DNA of 64,000 nt, from positions 1-64,000 of the forward strand of contig CAIYTF010000091.1 of assembly GCA_903929035.1 (NCBI GenBank). The letters run 5' to 3'. Source of the DNA: an uncultured Ignavibacteriales bacterium (GTDB lineage: Bacteria > Bacteroidota > Ignavibacteria > Ignavibacteriales > Ignavibacteriaceae). The translations under genes were made by a program, and so were the position numbers. The notes under the pieces are model-generated. The model worked only from the letters and a program-made list of their open reading frames with translations, made no database searches and was not told the origin of the DNA. This document shows, piece after piece, positions 9,772-18,946 of this stretch; the first letter of the stretch is position 1, and each line of letters begins with the position of its first letter.

Positions 9772-11097
9772 TTGAACAAAACATTTACAAATCCAAAACC
9801 TGAACCGACTTTTCTAATCCGCTGGTCTGTCTTACTGTTAATTAGTCTTGCAATGTTTGGGAATTATTATATCTATGATTGTATCAGCCCGCTTGCTGAT
9901 GTTCTGAAAGAACAGCTAAAGTTTAGCGACTCCAATATAGGTTTGCTGCAGGCAATATATAGTTTTCCTAATATTATTATGGTGCTTGTAGGCGGCATTA
10001 TTATCGATAAATTCGGTACAAGAATATCCGTGGCAGCTTTCACATCATTGATTTTTTTTGGTGCTGCAATAACAGCGATAAGCAGCAATCTATATATAAT
10101 GGCATCCGGAAGACTCGTTTTTGGACTTGGCGCGGAATCAATGATTGTTGCCATAACAACAATTATTGCAAGGTGGTTCAAGGGGAAGGAATTATCACTT
10201 GCTTTCGGTTTAAATCTGACAGTTGCACGGTTAGGTTCATTCCTTGCATTGAATTCTCCCACTTGGGCAAGAGAATATTTTGTCTATTGGCAAAAACCAT
10301 TGTTGATTTCTGTCGCGGCAGGAGTATTCGCGGTTACATTTATAATACTGTATTATTTTCTCGATAAATATGCATCCGCTAATTATGAACTACCTAAAGA
10401 AGGCGCGCAGGATAAAATTGAATTTTCTGAAATATTTAAGTTTAGTGCCCCATTTTGGTTTATTTCTGCATTATGTGTAACGTTCTATTCAGCAATATTT
10501 CCCTTTCAGACATTTGCAGTCAAGTTTTTTCAAGATGTTCATAGCACAACGCGGGAAGTTGGCGGCAATCTTTCAAGCCTGCTTACGCTTGCTGCTATGT
10601 TTTTTACTCCACTCTTTGGATTACTTGCCGATAAGATTGGGAAGCGTTCCTACTTAATGATGTTCGGTTCACTGTTAATTGTTCCGGTCTATCTCTTGAT
10701 GGCATATAAAATTAATTTCGGTATTACAGGTATGTGGTCAATCAATATAGATTTTATTGATGTACACTCGGATATACCTAAGTATTTAATGATACCGATG
10801 TCAATGATGGGTATCGCGTTTTCACTTGTTCCGGCAGTTATGTGGCCCTACGTTTCGCTCGTGGTTCCGGAAAAAAAATTAGGCACAGCCTATGGACTGA
10901 TGACAATGATACAGAACATAGGATTGTTCTTTTTTAACCTATTGATTGGATGGGCAAATGATAGTCAGCAAGCCGGTGCGCAAAACCCGGGCGGATATAT
11001 ATATGGTATGTGGATATTCTCGATACTCGGTTTTGCCGGATTGATATTTGCAATACTATTGCGTATCAGTGAAAAACATTTGAATAAAGAGTTATAA
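9772..11097 (+). CDS. MFS transporter
   Basis: 441 aa, 12-TM-like pattern, GGIIIDKFGTRIS and GLLADKIGKRSYL MFS loop motifs; TTG start. Confidence 0.85.
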   Translation: MNKTFTNPKPEPTFLIRWSVLLLISLAMFGNYYIYDCISPLADVLKEQLKFSDSNIGLLQAIYSFPNIIMVLVGGIIIDKFGTRISVAAFTSLIFFGAAITAISSNLYIMASGRLVFGLGAESMIVAITTIIARWFKGKELSLAFGLNLTVARLGSFLALNSPTWAREYFVYWQKPLLISVAAGVFAVTFIILYYFLDKYASANYELPKEGAQDKIEFSEIFKFSAPFWFISALCVTFYSAIFPFQTFAVKFFQDVHSTTREVGGNLSSLLTLAAMFFTPLFGLLADKIGKRSYLMMFGSLLIVPVYLLMAYKINFGITGMWSINIDFIDVHSDIPKYLMIPMSMMGIAFSLVPAVMWPYVSLVVPEKKLGTAYGLMTMIQNIGLFFFNLLIGWANDSQQAGAQNPGGYIYGMWIFSILGFAGLIFAILLRISEKHLNKEL

Positions 11098-11153
11098 AGT
11101 AATTGTTAATGGTTAATGTTTAAAAGTTTATATGGTGAAAGAAATATTTATTA

Positions 11154-11243
11154 AGTGTTCGTTCATAAATAACCTTAACAATTTTTCACGCGAAGATGCG
11201 AAGATCGCAAAGGTTATCTTTAGAAGATGTAAAAGTTATTTCC
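11154..11243. repeat. Dispersed intergenic element, family R1 (~90 bp)
   Basis: agtgttcgttcataaataac...ttttcacgcgaagatgcgaagatcgcaaaggttat...gttatttcc; same layout as copies at 28605, 31653 and 48340. Confidence 0.65.
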
Positions 11244-11280
11244 TAATATGTTCATAGAATTAACAACTAACAATTAACCA

Positions 11281-12039
11281 TTGATAATTAATATTAAAGT
11301 ACTCGTTTTCCTGCTGCTTAGTTTGAGTTACGCGTCAGCACAGGAGATGGGCTTTGGCTGTCTGGGTCTTGTAGGCGGCTACATCGGATACTGCTCGCAA
11401 CAATATCAGCCGGGCGGTATCAATGCATATATACTTGATGTGAACGAGTTTAACAAAGACTCTATCGCGGTGCCGCTGTCCAATTTCAATCAGCTAAAAG
11501 GATTTCGTTTTGGGTTATACTTTTTTCAGTTTACATATACAGGATTCGTAGTGACAGTGAAGGGATATTATCAGTCGCTCAACGAAAAACAAGATGTGAG
11601 ATTTTTTGGTCCTGGTGCGGTTACTACTATTCACACTTATGAAGTAATTTCAAAAAATATTGGATTTGGTATGGATGTTGGTATGGAAATTACTACATCA
11701 TTCCATTGGAAAATTTTGGAGAGCTGGTTATTGTTTAATAATTTTCAATTTAACACGTCTGTTAACACGGTTTTCGGAATTACTTCTTCTGAAACCTATA
11801 AAGACCCTGAAACTAATGTGGGCTATACCGTGGGTACAGGATTTATTTATTATCTAATCGATAAATACGTGAGTATAGAAAGTTCTGTCGGCGTTTCAAA
11901 GCTAAAGACAAATATGTTAAAAGGGAATTCAGGTAAATATTTACAGCTTGAAAGCGGTAATCAAAAATCGGTTGACAATTCCATACAAAGCGGCGGGCTA
12001 ACCGTGGTTTTGCAAATAAATTTCAGTTTCCCATTATAA
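11281..12039 (+). CDS. Hypothetical secreted/outer-membrane protein
   Basis: Signal-like N-terminus (VFLLLSLSYASAQ), aromatic-rich beta-strand-like pattern, C-terminal FSFPL; TTG start. Confidence 0.5.
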   Translation: MIINIKVLVFLLLSLSYASAQEMGFGCLGLVGGYIGYCSQQYQPGGINAYILDVNEFNKDSIAVPLSNFNQLKGFRFGLYFFQFTYTGFVVTVKGYYQSLNEKQDVRFFGPGAVTTIHTYEVISKNIGFGMDVGMEITTSFHWKILESWLLFNNFQFNTSVNTVFGITSSETYKDPETNVGYTVGTGFIYYLIDKYVSIESSVGVSKLKTNMLKGNSGKYLQLESGNQKSVDNSIQSGGLTVVLQINFSFPL

Positions 12040-12049
12040 GGTATATAAT

Positions 12050-13039
12050 ATGAATACATTAACATCATTAGACAAAGCTTCACGGATTGCAATCGTGGAG
12101 TGTATGGGCGCAAAACCCGAAGAAAAAATACTTATCATTAGTGATGAAGCTAAAAGGGAGATAGGTCTTTCTCTCTTTACAAATGCAAAGCAGCTTGGTT
12201 ATAAAACTATATACTGCGAAATGCCGCCAAACAAATACGATGGACAAGAACCGCCCGATGAAATTGCTAGTATGATGCTTGATTATGATGTAGTTTTGTG
12301 CCCTACTTCCACATCTTTAACGCACACTATCGCGCGAAGGAATGCCTCGTTGAATGGCGCGCGTGTTGCAACTTTCCCCGGTATCACGAAACAGGTAATG
12401 ATTCGGGGTTTGAATGCAGATTACCATAAGATTTCAGATTTGTCCATACAATTGAAATATATTATAGAAGGATGTGAAAATATCCGCGTTACTGCACCAA
12501 GCGGAACTGACCTAAGTTTTTCTATCCGCGGCAGGCAGGTATATGCTTCCAAAGGGCTTTTCCATAGCAAAGGGGAGAGCGGAAATTTGCCCACGGGTGA
12601 AACTTTTCTTGCCCCTGTTGAAGGAACTGCTAATGGAGTGTTTGTTGTTGATGGTTCGATGGCAGGATTAGGACTTATGAAGAAAGAAAATCTGCGGATA
12701 GAAGTAAAAGACGGCTTTGCTGTATCAATAAACGGAGGTGTGAAGGCGGAAGAATTAGAACGAATATTGAGCGAGGTTGATAATCCGGATGCCTATAATA
12801 TTGCAGAATTCGGTATTGGAACAAACGACAAGGCAAAACTCAGCGGTGTCCTGCTTGAAGATGAGAAAGTGTTAGGCACAATTCATATCGTGCTGGGAAA
12901 TAATAAATCTATGGGCGGTGATATTGACGTGCCGATTCACCTCGATGGAGTAGTCAAGAAACCAACAATTTATATTGATGGGAAAATATTGATGAAAAAT
13001 GGCAAACTTATGTTAAAGACTTTGCACGGTAACGATTAA
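12050..13039 (+). CDS. Aminopeptidase, M29 (leucyl aminopeptidase/aminopeptidase T-like) family
   Basis: 329 aa; TSLTHTIARRNASLNGARVATFPGIT, NLPTGETFLAPVEGTANGVFVVDGS, NIAEFGIGTNDKAKLSG, LGTIHIVLGNNKSMGG. Confidence 0.8.
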   Translation: MNTLTSLDKASRIAIVECMGAKPEEKILIISDEAKREIGLSLFTNAKQLGYKTIYCEMPPNKYDGQEPPDEIASMMLDYDVVLCPTSTSLTHTIARRNASLNGARVATFPGITKQVMIRGLNADYHKISDLSIQLKYIIEGCENIRVTAPSGTDLSFSIRGRQVYASKGLFHSKGESGNLPTGETFLAPVEGTANGVFVVDGSMAGLGLMKKENLRIEVKDGFAVSINGGVKAEELERILSEVDNPDAYNIAEFGIGTNDKAKLSGVLLEDEKVLGTIHIVLGNNKSMGGDIDVPIHLDGVVKKPTIYIDGKILMKNGKLMLKTLHGND

Positions 13040-13079
13040 AGTATTTGCAGTTCAATTTTATTTAAGAATCATATTATTT

Positions 13080-13784
13080 ATGAAACAAAACTTCAAGCTT
13101 CGGTGTTTGGTTGTTGATGACGAACCAATTTCCCGGGATATTTTAGAAAAATTCATCAGGAAAACCGATTTTCTTTCCTTTGAGGCATCCTGCACAAACG
13201 GGTTGGAGGCTTCAGAATACTTGAGGGATACAGAAATTGATATAATTTTGCTTGATATTGAAATGCCGGAAATGACCGGAATGGAACTAATAAAGAATCT
13301 TAGGAAAAAGCCTCATATTATTCTTATTACTGCAACCCCGCGATATGCCGTGGATGCATTTGAATATGAAGTTTCGGATTACTTACTAAAACCTGTCCAA
13401 TATGCACGTTTTCTGAGAGCGGTAACAAAAATATTGGACAATAACAGCTCACAACTGTCCTCTGAGCATAATAGTCACTCTATTTTCATAAAAATAGATT
13501 CAAGATTCTTGAAGATTGATAAGGTAAATATCGATTTTATAGAAGCAATGGGCGACTATGTGCAGGTATTTGCAGGCAGTCATAAATATACAGTATATTC
13601 AACTCTTGCATCAATGATTGATAAAATCAATGATTCAAATTTTATACGTGTTCACCGCTCTTATATTGTAAATGTAGAGAAGATAACATCGATTGAGGAT
13701 AACACGATTGTTGTGGCAGGCAAAGTTATTCCTATTGGTTCGATGTATAGAGATGTCCTTATGAAAAAACTGCGCATTATATAG
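13080..13784 (+). CDS. LytTR-family response regulator
   Basis: REC domain (VVDDEPISRDILEKF..DIILLDIEMPEMTGMELI..DYLLKPVQYARFLRAV) and LytTR domain (IDFIEAMGDYVQVFAG..FIRVHRSYIVNVEKI). Confidence 0.92.
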   Translation: MKQNFKLRCLVVDDEPISRDILEKFIRKTDFLSFEASCTNGLEASEYLRDTEIDIILLDIEMPEMTGMELIKNLRKKPHIILITATPRYAVDAFEYEVSDYLLKPVQYARFLRAVTKILDNNSSQLSSEHNSHSIFIKIDSRFLKIDKVNIDFIEAMGDYVQVFAGSHKYTVYSTLASMIDKINDSNFIRVHRSYIVNVEKITSIEDNTIVVAGKVIPIGSMYRDVLMKKLRII

Positions 13785-13867
13785 AAAGAAGTTGGTACGT
13801 TTATGACAGAGATTAAATTCATTTACTTTGGTTACAGAATATATTATAAGAGCAGGAATCAATAAAT

Positions 13868-14713
13868 ATGTTACGATTATTTTTACCCGGCTGGCTGCAG
13901 GAAGTAATACAGAATTATAGCTCCATTGATGATATTCCGGAAGAATTAATATCGGATACTAAGGAAAAACTATCCAAGTTCCGTTCGGATAATCCGGAAG
14001 TATCAATTGTCATACCTGTTTGGAACGAGGAGAATAAGCTTTTTAGCACTCTGCGCACGCTCGCGCGGCAAAAAACCTCTTATCGTGTTGAACTTTTAAT
14101 TGTAAATAATAATTCGACTGACAGAACACAGGAATTATTGGACAAGTGCGGAGTTTATACAATATTCGAAGGACGGCAGGGTATCACGAGGGCGCGGCAG
14201 ACAGGATTGGATGCGGCGAAAGGCAAATATCATTTGTGCGGTGATGGCGACAGTTTTTATCCGCCCCTATGGTGCGAAAGTCTTGTTAAGGAGTTGGAAA
14301 ATTCTGAAATTGCTGTTGCTCACGGCAGGCATTCATTTATTCCTCCCGATGGTTCCGGTCGGTTCCTTTTAAGCATTTATGAATTAATAAGTGAATTACT
14401 GTTCGATCTCCGTAGAAAAAGGCGGCCTTTCTTGAATGTATTAGGGTTTAATAATGGATTTAGAACAGAAGATGCGCGTAAAGTTGGGGGTTACAATCTT
14501 AATCGTCAGTTCTGGCAGGATGGATGGATGGCAATGCAGCTTAACCAGTTTGGTAAGATTTCACTTATTCGATCTGCAAATGCTCGGGTATGGACCAGCC
14601 CGAGGAGGCTGCTTGCAGATGGCAGCATTGTCAAAGCTTTTATAAGAAGAGTGAAAAAGGAAATTGTAAGGTTAAAGGAATATATTATCAAAACCCCGAT
14701 TAAATATGATTAG
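13868..14713 (+). CDS. Glycosyltransferase family 2
   Basis: SIVIPVWNEENKLFSTLRTLARQ..LLIVNNNSTDRTQELL..GRQGITRARQTGLDAAKGKYHLCGDGDSFYPP. Confidence 0.88.
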   Translation: MLRLFLPGWLQEVIQNYSSIDDIPEELISDTKEKLSKFRSDNPEVSIVIPVWNEENKLFSTLRTLARQKTSYRVELLIVNNNSTDRTQELLDKCGVYTIFEGRQGITRARQTGLDAAKGKYHLCGDGDSFYPPLWCESLVKELENSEIAVAHGRHSFIPPDGSGRFLLSIYELISELLFDLRRKRRPFLNVLGFNNGFRTEDARKVGGYNLNRQFWQDGWMAMQLNQFGKISLIRSANARVWTSPRRLLADGSIVKAFIRRVKKEIVRLKEYIIKTPIKYD

Positions 14714-14761
14714 GACTCGTGCAGGTAATATAACAACAATCTATCAAACGATAAACATTAT

Positions 14762-17700
14762 GTGTTTGGAAAGAAAATGCAATTAAATAGGTCTTCATTT
14801 TTTGAAGAGTTCAATGATTTTGCCGGAAAAGCAAACTCTTCAGATAATCTATTGAGCCTGAAAACGCTGTTCAGGGAGAGTATAGGGCGGCTTTTCCCTG
14901 CAGATTCTATTTATATATTTTTTTTTAATCATAGTAGCGAAGCTTTGGAACTATTTTATGTGCCGGAACTGCCGGCTATTGAGTTATCCAAAATGTTGTC
15001 TATTGCCCAAAAGGTTTACAAAAAAGAAAAAAAATATAGCCTGACGACAAAGAAAATAGATGAACTGCAGAAACAGGGTGATAATTCTAAATTTATTTTG
15101 CGGTCTATTGTTTTAATACCGCTAAAAAATTGCGATAAACATAATGGCGTACTTGTTATTGCAGGTACAAAAACATCGAGATATTCAAAGGAAGTACTCT
15201 CGGCTTTTTCTTTACTCGGGAACATTACATACATTGCATATACAAGAGTCATTACTGCTGACAAAAAGGATGAGTTATCCTTGTTATATGATCGAGCACT
15301 TATGTCAGTCGGTAACGGAATTATTATTACTGATGCCACGAAGCAGGGGAATCCTATTATATTCGTTAACTCTGCTTATGTACGAATTACCGGTTACAGT
15401 ATTTTAGAATCAATAGGTACTAATTGCGGATTTTTGCAGGGAACGGATACAGATCCTAAAGAATTAAAAAAACTGAATGACGCGATTAAGGCAAAAATTG
15501 AATGCGCGGTGGTCCTAAGGAATTATAGAAAAAACGGAGAATCATTTTGGAATGAATTGAAAATATCTCCGATAATAAATAATGAAGGAATAACCACTCA
15601 TTTTATAGGTGTTTTGAATGATATTACCTTAAGAATTGAATTTGAGAACAAGATAAAAGAGGCAACAGTTAGAATTTCTGCTTTGATACAGAATTTGCAG
15701 TCGGGAATCCTTGTTGAAGACGAATCTCGCAGAATAGTGGTAACAAACAGGGAGTTTTGTAATATGTTTTCTATTCCATATTCTCCGGACGAACTCATTG
15801 GCTTTGATTGTAATAAAATGGTGGATAACTCAGGTGATACTCTCCCCGAGGCAAAAGCGTTTGCCGATAGGCTTACGGAAATTTTGAAAAACAGGGAAAC
15901 GGTCAAGGGTGAAGAAATATATTTACCCGGCGGGAGAGTTTTGGAGAGAGACTATATTCCAATCTTTATTCTTGAAGATTATTGCGGCCACCTTTGGCAA
16001 TACAGAGATGTTACTGAAAGGTTTAATTTTGGGAAAGAAATTGAAAAACTAAAAAGTTTCTATGAACAGATACTTAATGATTTGCCGGGGCAGATCGCGG
16101 TTTTTGATACAAATTTAAATTATTTATTCATTAATCCTGGAAGTATGCAGAATGCAGAACTCAGAACTTGGATAATTGGTAAAAATGATATCGATTATTG
16201 TATAAAACGTAATATTGATATTGAAATAGGAAGACAAAGACAGCAAAAGCTGCGCAATGCTATAAACGAAAAACAAGCACAGGCATTTGAGGAAATTGTC
16301 GTTCGCGATGGTCAACGGCAGGTATTTACGCGGGTAATTAGTCCTGTATTGGATAGTTCGGGTGAAGTAAAGCACTTGCTTGGTTACGGGTTGAATATTA
16401 CTGACTTGAAAAACGCTGAAAAAAAGTTATCGGACTCTCAGCGTCAACTGTTGGCTGTACTAAATACTGTTGGAGAAGGTATTGTCTCTTTTGACCAAAA
16501 TGCTAACATTGTAATGATAAACGATGAAATCGAAAAAATATGGGGATATTCGAAAGAGCAGCTTGTTGGGGAAAGCGTACAAATTCTATTCCCAAGAGAT
16601 GATTGGGAAGACCGCTTCAACATACTAATAAACGATGTATCAATCCAAGAGAAAAGTATCTTGGGTAAAAGGATTGAATCGGAAGGAGTGAGAAATGACG
16701 GCACTCGTTTCCCTTTCGCGGTTAAAATTCAAGAAACAAGGATTGATAACGAACTGTATTTTACCGGGGCAATTTCAGATATTACAGAACAGAAACGCGC
16801 TATTGAAAATTTAATTCAAGCTCAAAAAGATGCTGAAAAATTAATGCAGGCGAAACAGGAGTTTCTTGCTCATATGAGTCACGAGATAAGAACTCCATTG
16901 AACGCGATTATAGGTTTAAACAATATTCTAATTGAAACCGCGCTGAATAAAAAAGAACAAAAATATTTAAATGCAATTAAGACTTCAGCTGATAACCTCT
17001 TATATATAATTAATGATCTACTAGATTTTTCAAAATTAGATGCCGGTAAAATTGAATTTGATTCCCTCGGTTTTAGTATTGCCGAAGTCTTTCAGAAAGC
17101 TCTGCAAATTGTAAAAGTCAAGGCTGACGAAAAAAGGATAATGTTACGATCAAAAATAGATTCACTGATTCCGGAAACACTTATCGGAGATCCGGATAGG
17201 TTAGGGCAGGTGCTGCTGAATTTATTGACAAATGCCGTAAAATTTACCAATATAGGTTACATTAATCTTCAAGCAAAATTAATTGAGAAAATTGAAAGAA
17301 ATGTAATAGTTGAGTTTACAGTGCAGGATACCGGGATTGGTATCAAGGAAGAAAAACTCGTATCGGTTTTTGAGAGTTTTGTACAAATAAGGAATCAAAA
17401 TGCAGTAAATCCCGGTGGAACAGGATTAGGACTCGCGATATCTAAGAAATTGGTTGAAATGCAAAATGGAACAATTCGAGTCTCAAGCACATTTGGAACA
17501 GGCTCAACATTTGCATTATGTCTGCCGTTTATAGTTGGGGATAATGTTGTAAAACAGGCATTGCCGAAAGAACCAACCACATCTTTGAATAAGGACATTT
17601 CTTCAATTCATATTCTGGTAGCTGAAGACAATGAACTAAACATAATGGTTATCGAAAATACCTTATTGTTGTGGAATGCCAAATTTATGATTGCAAAAAA

Positions 17701-18367
17701 CGGTAAGGAAGTGTTGTCATTGTTAGAGGAAAATAATTTCGATATTATTCTAATGGATATTGAAATGCCGGTAATGGACGGCTTTGAAGCTACGCGGAAT
17801 ATTCGCGATAATTTTCAACCACCCAAAAGAGATATACCAATAATAGCACTGACCGCATCTGTGCTTATTCCCGCGAGAAACAAGGTTATTGAATCGGGGA
17901 TGACGGATTTTCTTTCTAAACCTTTTATTCCTGTTGAATTATTCAATAAAATTGTGCTTCACACGAGACTAAGTAAATCTGCAGTTCCTTTTATAGGAAG
18001 GGTAGATAATCTTCAAGGAGATGAAAAGTTATTCAGTACGGACTATTTCAAAGAAAATTTTGGTGATGATCAACAGGTTTTGCAGGAATTTCTTGGTAAA
18101 TTTTTGCTTCACACGGAAGGATACATTTTTGAGCTGCTTACTTTATTTCTTGGCAATAAAATGTCTGAAGTGGCAAAACTTGCTCATAAAATACGACCAA
18201 CATTTGAATATCTTGGTATTCAGGTAATATCTTCCGTACTGAAGAGTATTGAATTAGATATAAAAAATAATAACATTGACGATTCAATTGAACCGAGAAT
18301 AATAGAGATTAGTGAATTGTGGAAAAAACTTAAAATAGAGATAGAAGAAGAACTTTATGAAAAATAG
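14762..18367 (+). CDS. Multi-PAS hybrid sensor histidine kinase with REC and C-terminal Hpt-like region
   Basis: Several PAS segments, HisKA (FLAHMSHEIRTPLNAIIGL), HATPase (LLTNAVKFT..GTGLGLAISKKLVEMQNG), REC (LVAEDNELNIMVI..DIILMDIEMPVMDGFEATRNIR), Hpt-like AKLAHKIRPTFEYLG. GTG start. Confidence 0.92.
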   Translation: MFGKKMQLNRSSFFEEFNDFAGKANSSDNLLSLKTLFRESIGRLFPADSIYIFFFNHSSEALELFYVPELPAIELSKMLSIAQKVYKKEKKYSLTTKKIDELQKQGDNSKFILRSIVLIPLKNCDKHNGVLVIAGTKTSRYSKEVLSAFSLLGNITYIAYTRVITADKKDELSLLYDRALMSVGNGIIITDATKQGNPIIFVNSAYVRITGYSILESIGTNCGFLQGTDTDPKELKKLNDAIKAKIECAVVLRNYRKNGESFWNELKISPIINNEGITTHFIGVLNDITLRIEFENKIKEATVRISALIQNLQSGILVEDESRRIVVTNREFCNMFSIPYSPDELIGFDCNKMVDNSGDTLPEAKAFADRLTEILKNRETVKGEEIYLPGGRVLERDYIPIFILEDYCGHLWQYRDVTERFNFGKEIEKLKSFYEQILNDLPGQIAVFDTNLNYLFINPGSMQNAELRTWIIGKNDIDYCIKRNIDIEIGRQRQQKLRNAINEKQAQAFEEIVVRDGQRQVFTRVISPVLDSSGEVKHLLGYGLNITDLKNAEKKLSDSQRQLLAVLNTVGEGIVSFDQNANIVMINDEIEKIWGYSKEQLVGESVQILFPRDDWEDRFNILINDVSIQEKSILGKRIESEGVRNDGTRFPFAVKIQETRIDNELYFTGAISDITEQKRAIENLIQAQKDAEKLMQAKQEFLAHMSHEIRTPLNAIIGLNNILIETALNKKEQKYLNAIKTSADNLLYIINDLLDFSKLDAGKIEFDSLGFSIAEVFQKALQIVKVKADEKRIMLRSKIDSLIPETLIGDPDRLGQVLLNLLTNAVKFTNIGYINLQAKLIEKIERNVIVEFTVQDTGIGIKEEKLVSVFESFVQIRNQNAVNPGGTGLGLAISKKLVEMQNGTIRVSSTFGTGSTFALCLPFIVGDNVVKQALPKEPTTSLNKDISSIHILVAEDNELNIMVIENTLLLWNAKFMIAKNGKEVLSLLEENNFDIILMDIEMPVMDGFEATRNIRDNFQPPKRDIPIIALTASVLIPARNKVIESGMTDFLSKPFIPVELFNKIVLHTRLSKSAVPFIGRVDNLQGDEKLFSTDYFKENFGDDQQVLQEFLGKFLLHTEGYIFELLTLFLGNKMSEVAKLAHKIRPTFEYLGIQVISSVLKSIELDIKNNNIDDSIEPRIIEISELWKKLKIEIEEELYEK

Positions 18368-18425
18368 GCTTCTATACTAAAAACGGATAAAATAATTTCT
18401 TTTAGAAAAGAAAAATAGTAATTGT

Positions 18426-18842
18426 TTAGGTCGTATTAGAGAAATCAAAATTGTCAGAAAAGAAAACATTGCTGAGCTCATCGAAAATATTGAATTTGTT
18501 TTTTCTTAAAGAGGAAAGATAGCCTTCAATACGGGCATAAACTTCCGCTCCGTGAAAAGAGCGAAAACAGCCGGATATTTTTTGTTTCAGCTTCATCGGA
18601 CGAATATCCCTTTCAGCTTGATTATTTGTAAACGACACTTCATCATTATAAGCGAACGCGAGTACGACTTCTTTGTGTTTTATCAGCCGTACCAATAAAT
18701 TTCTTCCCTTGGTCTGTTTCTTTCTGCCCCTTTTTCCTGAAGATACAGACAGAGGTTCTTCGATGTCGGCTCTGGCACAGACAGCATCGTAATCAGTTTT
18801 CGATTCGGCTGGATTGTCTTTCCGAAACGTATATATATCCAT
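18426..18842 (-). pseudogene. IS66-family transposase C-terminal remnant
   Basis: LLVRLIKHKEVVLAFAYNDEVSFTNNQAERDIRPMKLKQKISGCFRSFHGAEVYARIEGYLSSLRK is the IS66 transposase C-terminal pattern; the N-terminal two-thirds are absent. Confidence 0.85.
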
Positions 18843-18946
18843 TAAAAACAGCTTGAATTCTAATGGCCAAAGGCTTTCCCCCTCTATGCTGCTAAATTTT
18901 TTACCTAAACAGTTACCAAAAATCGATGATTATTTTTCTCTCCTGT

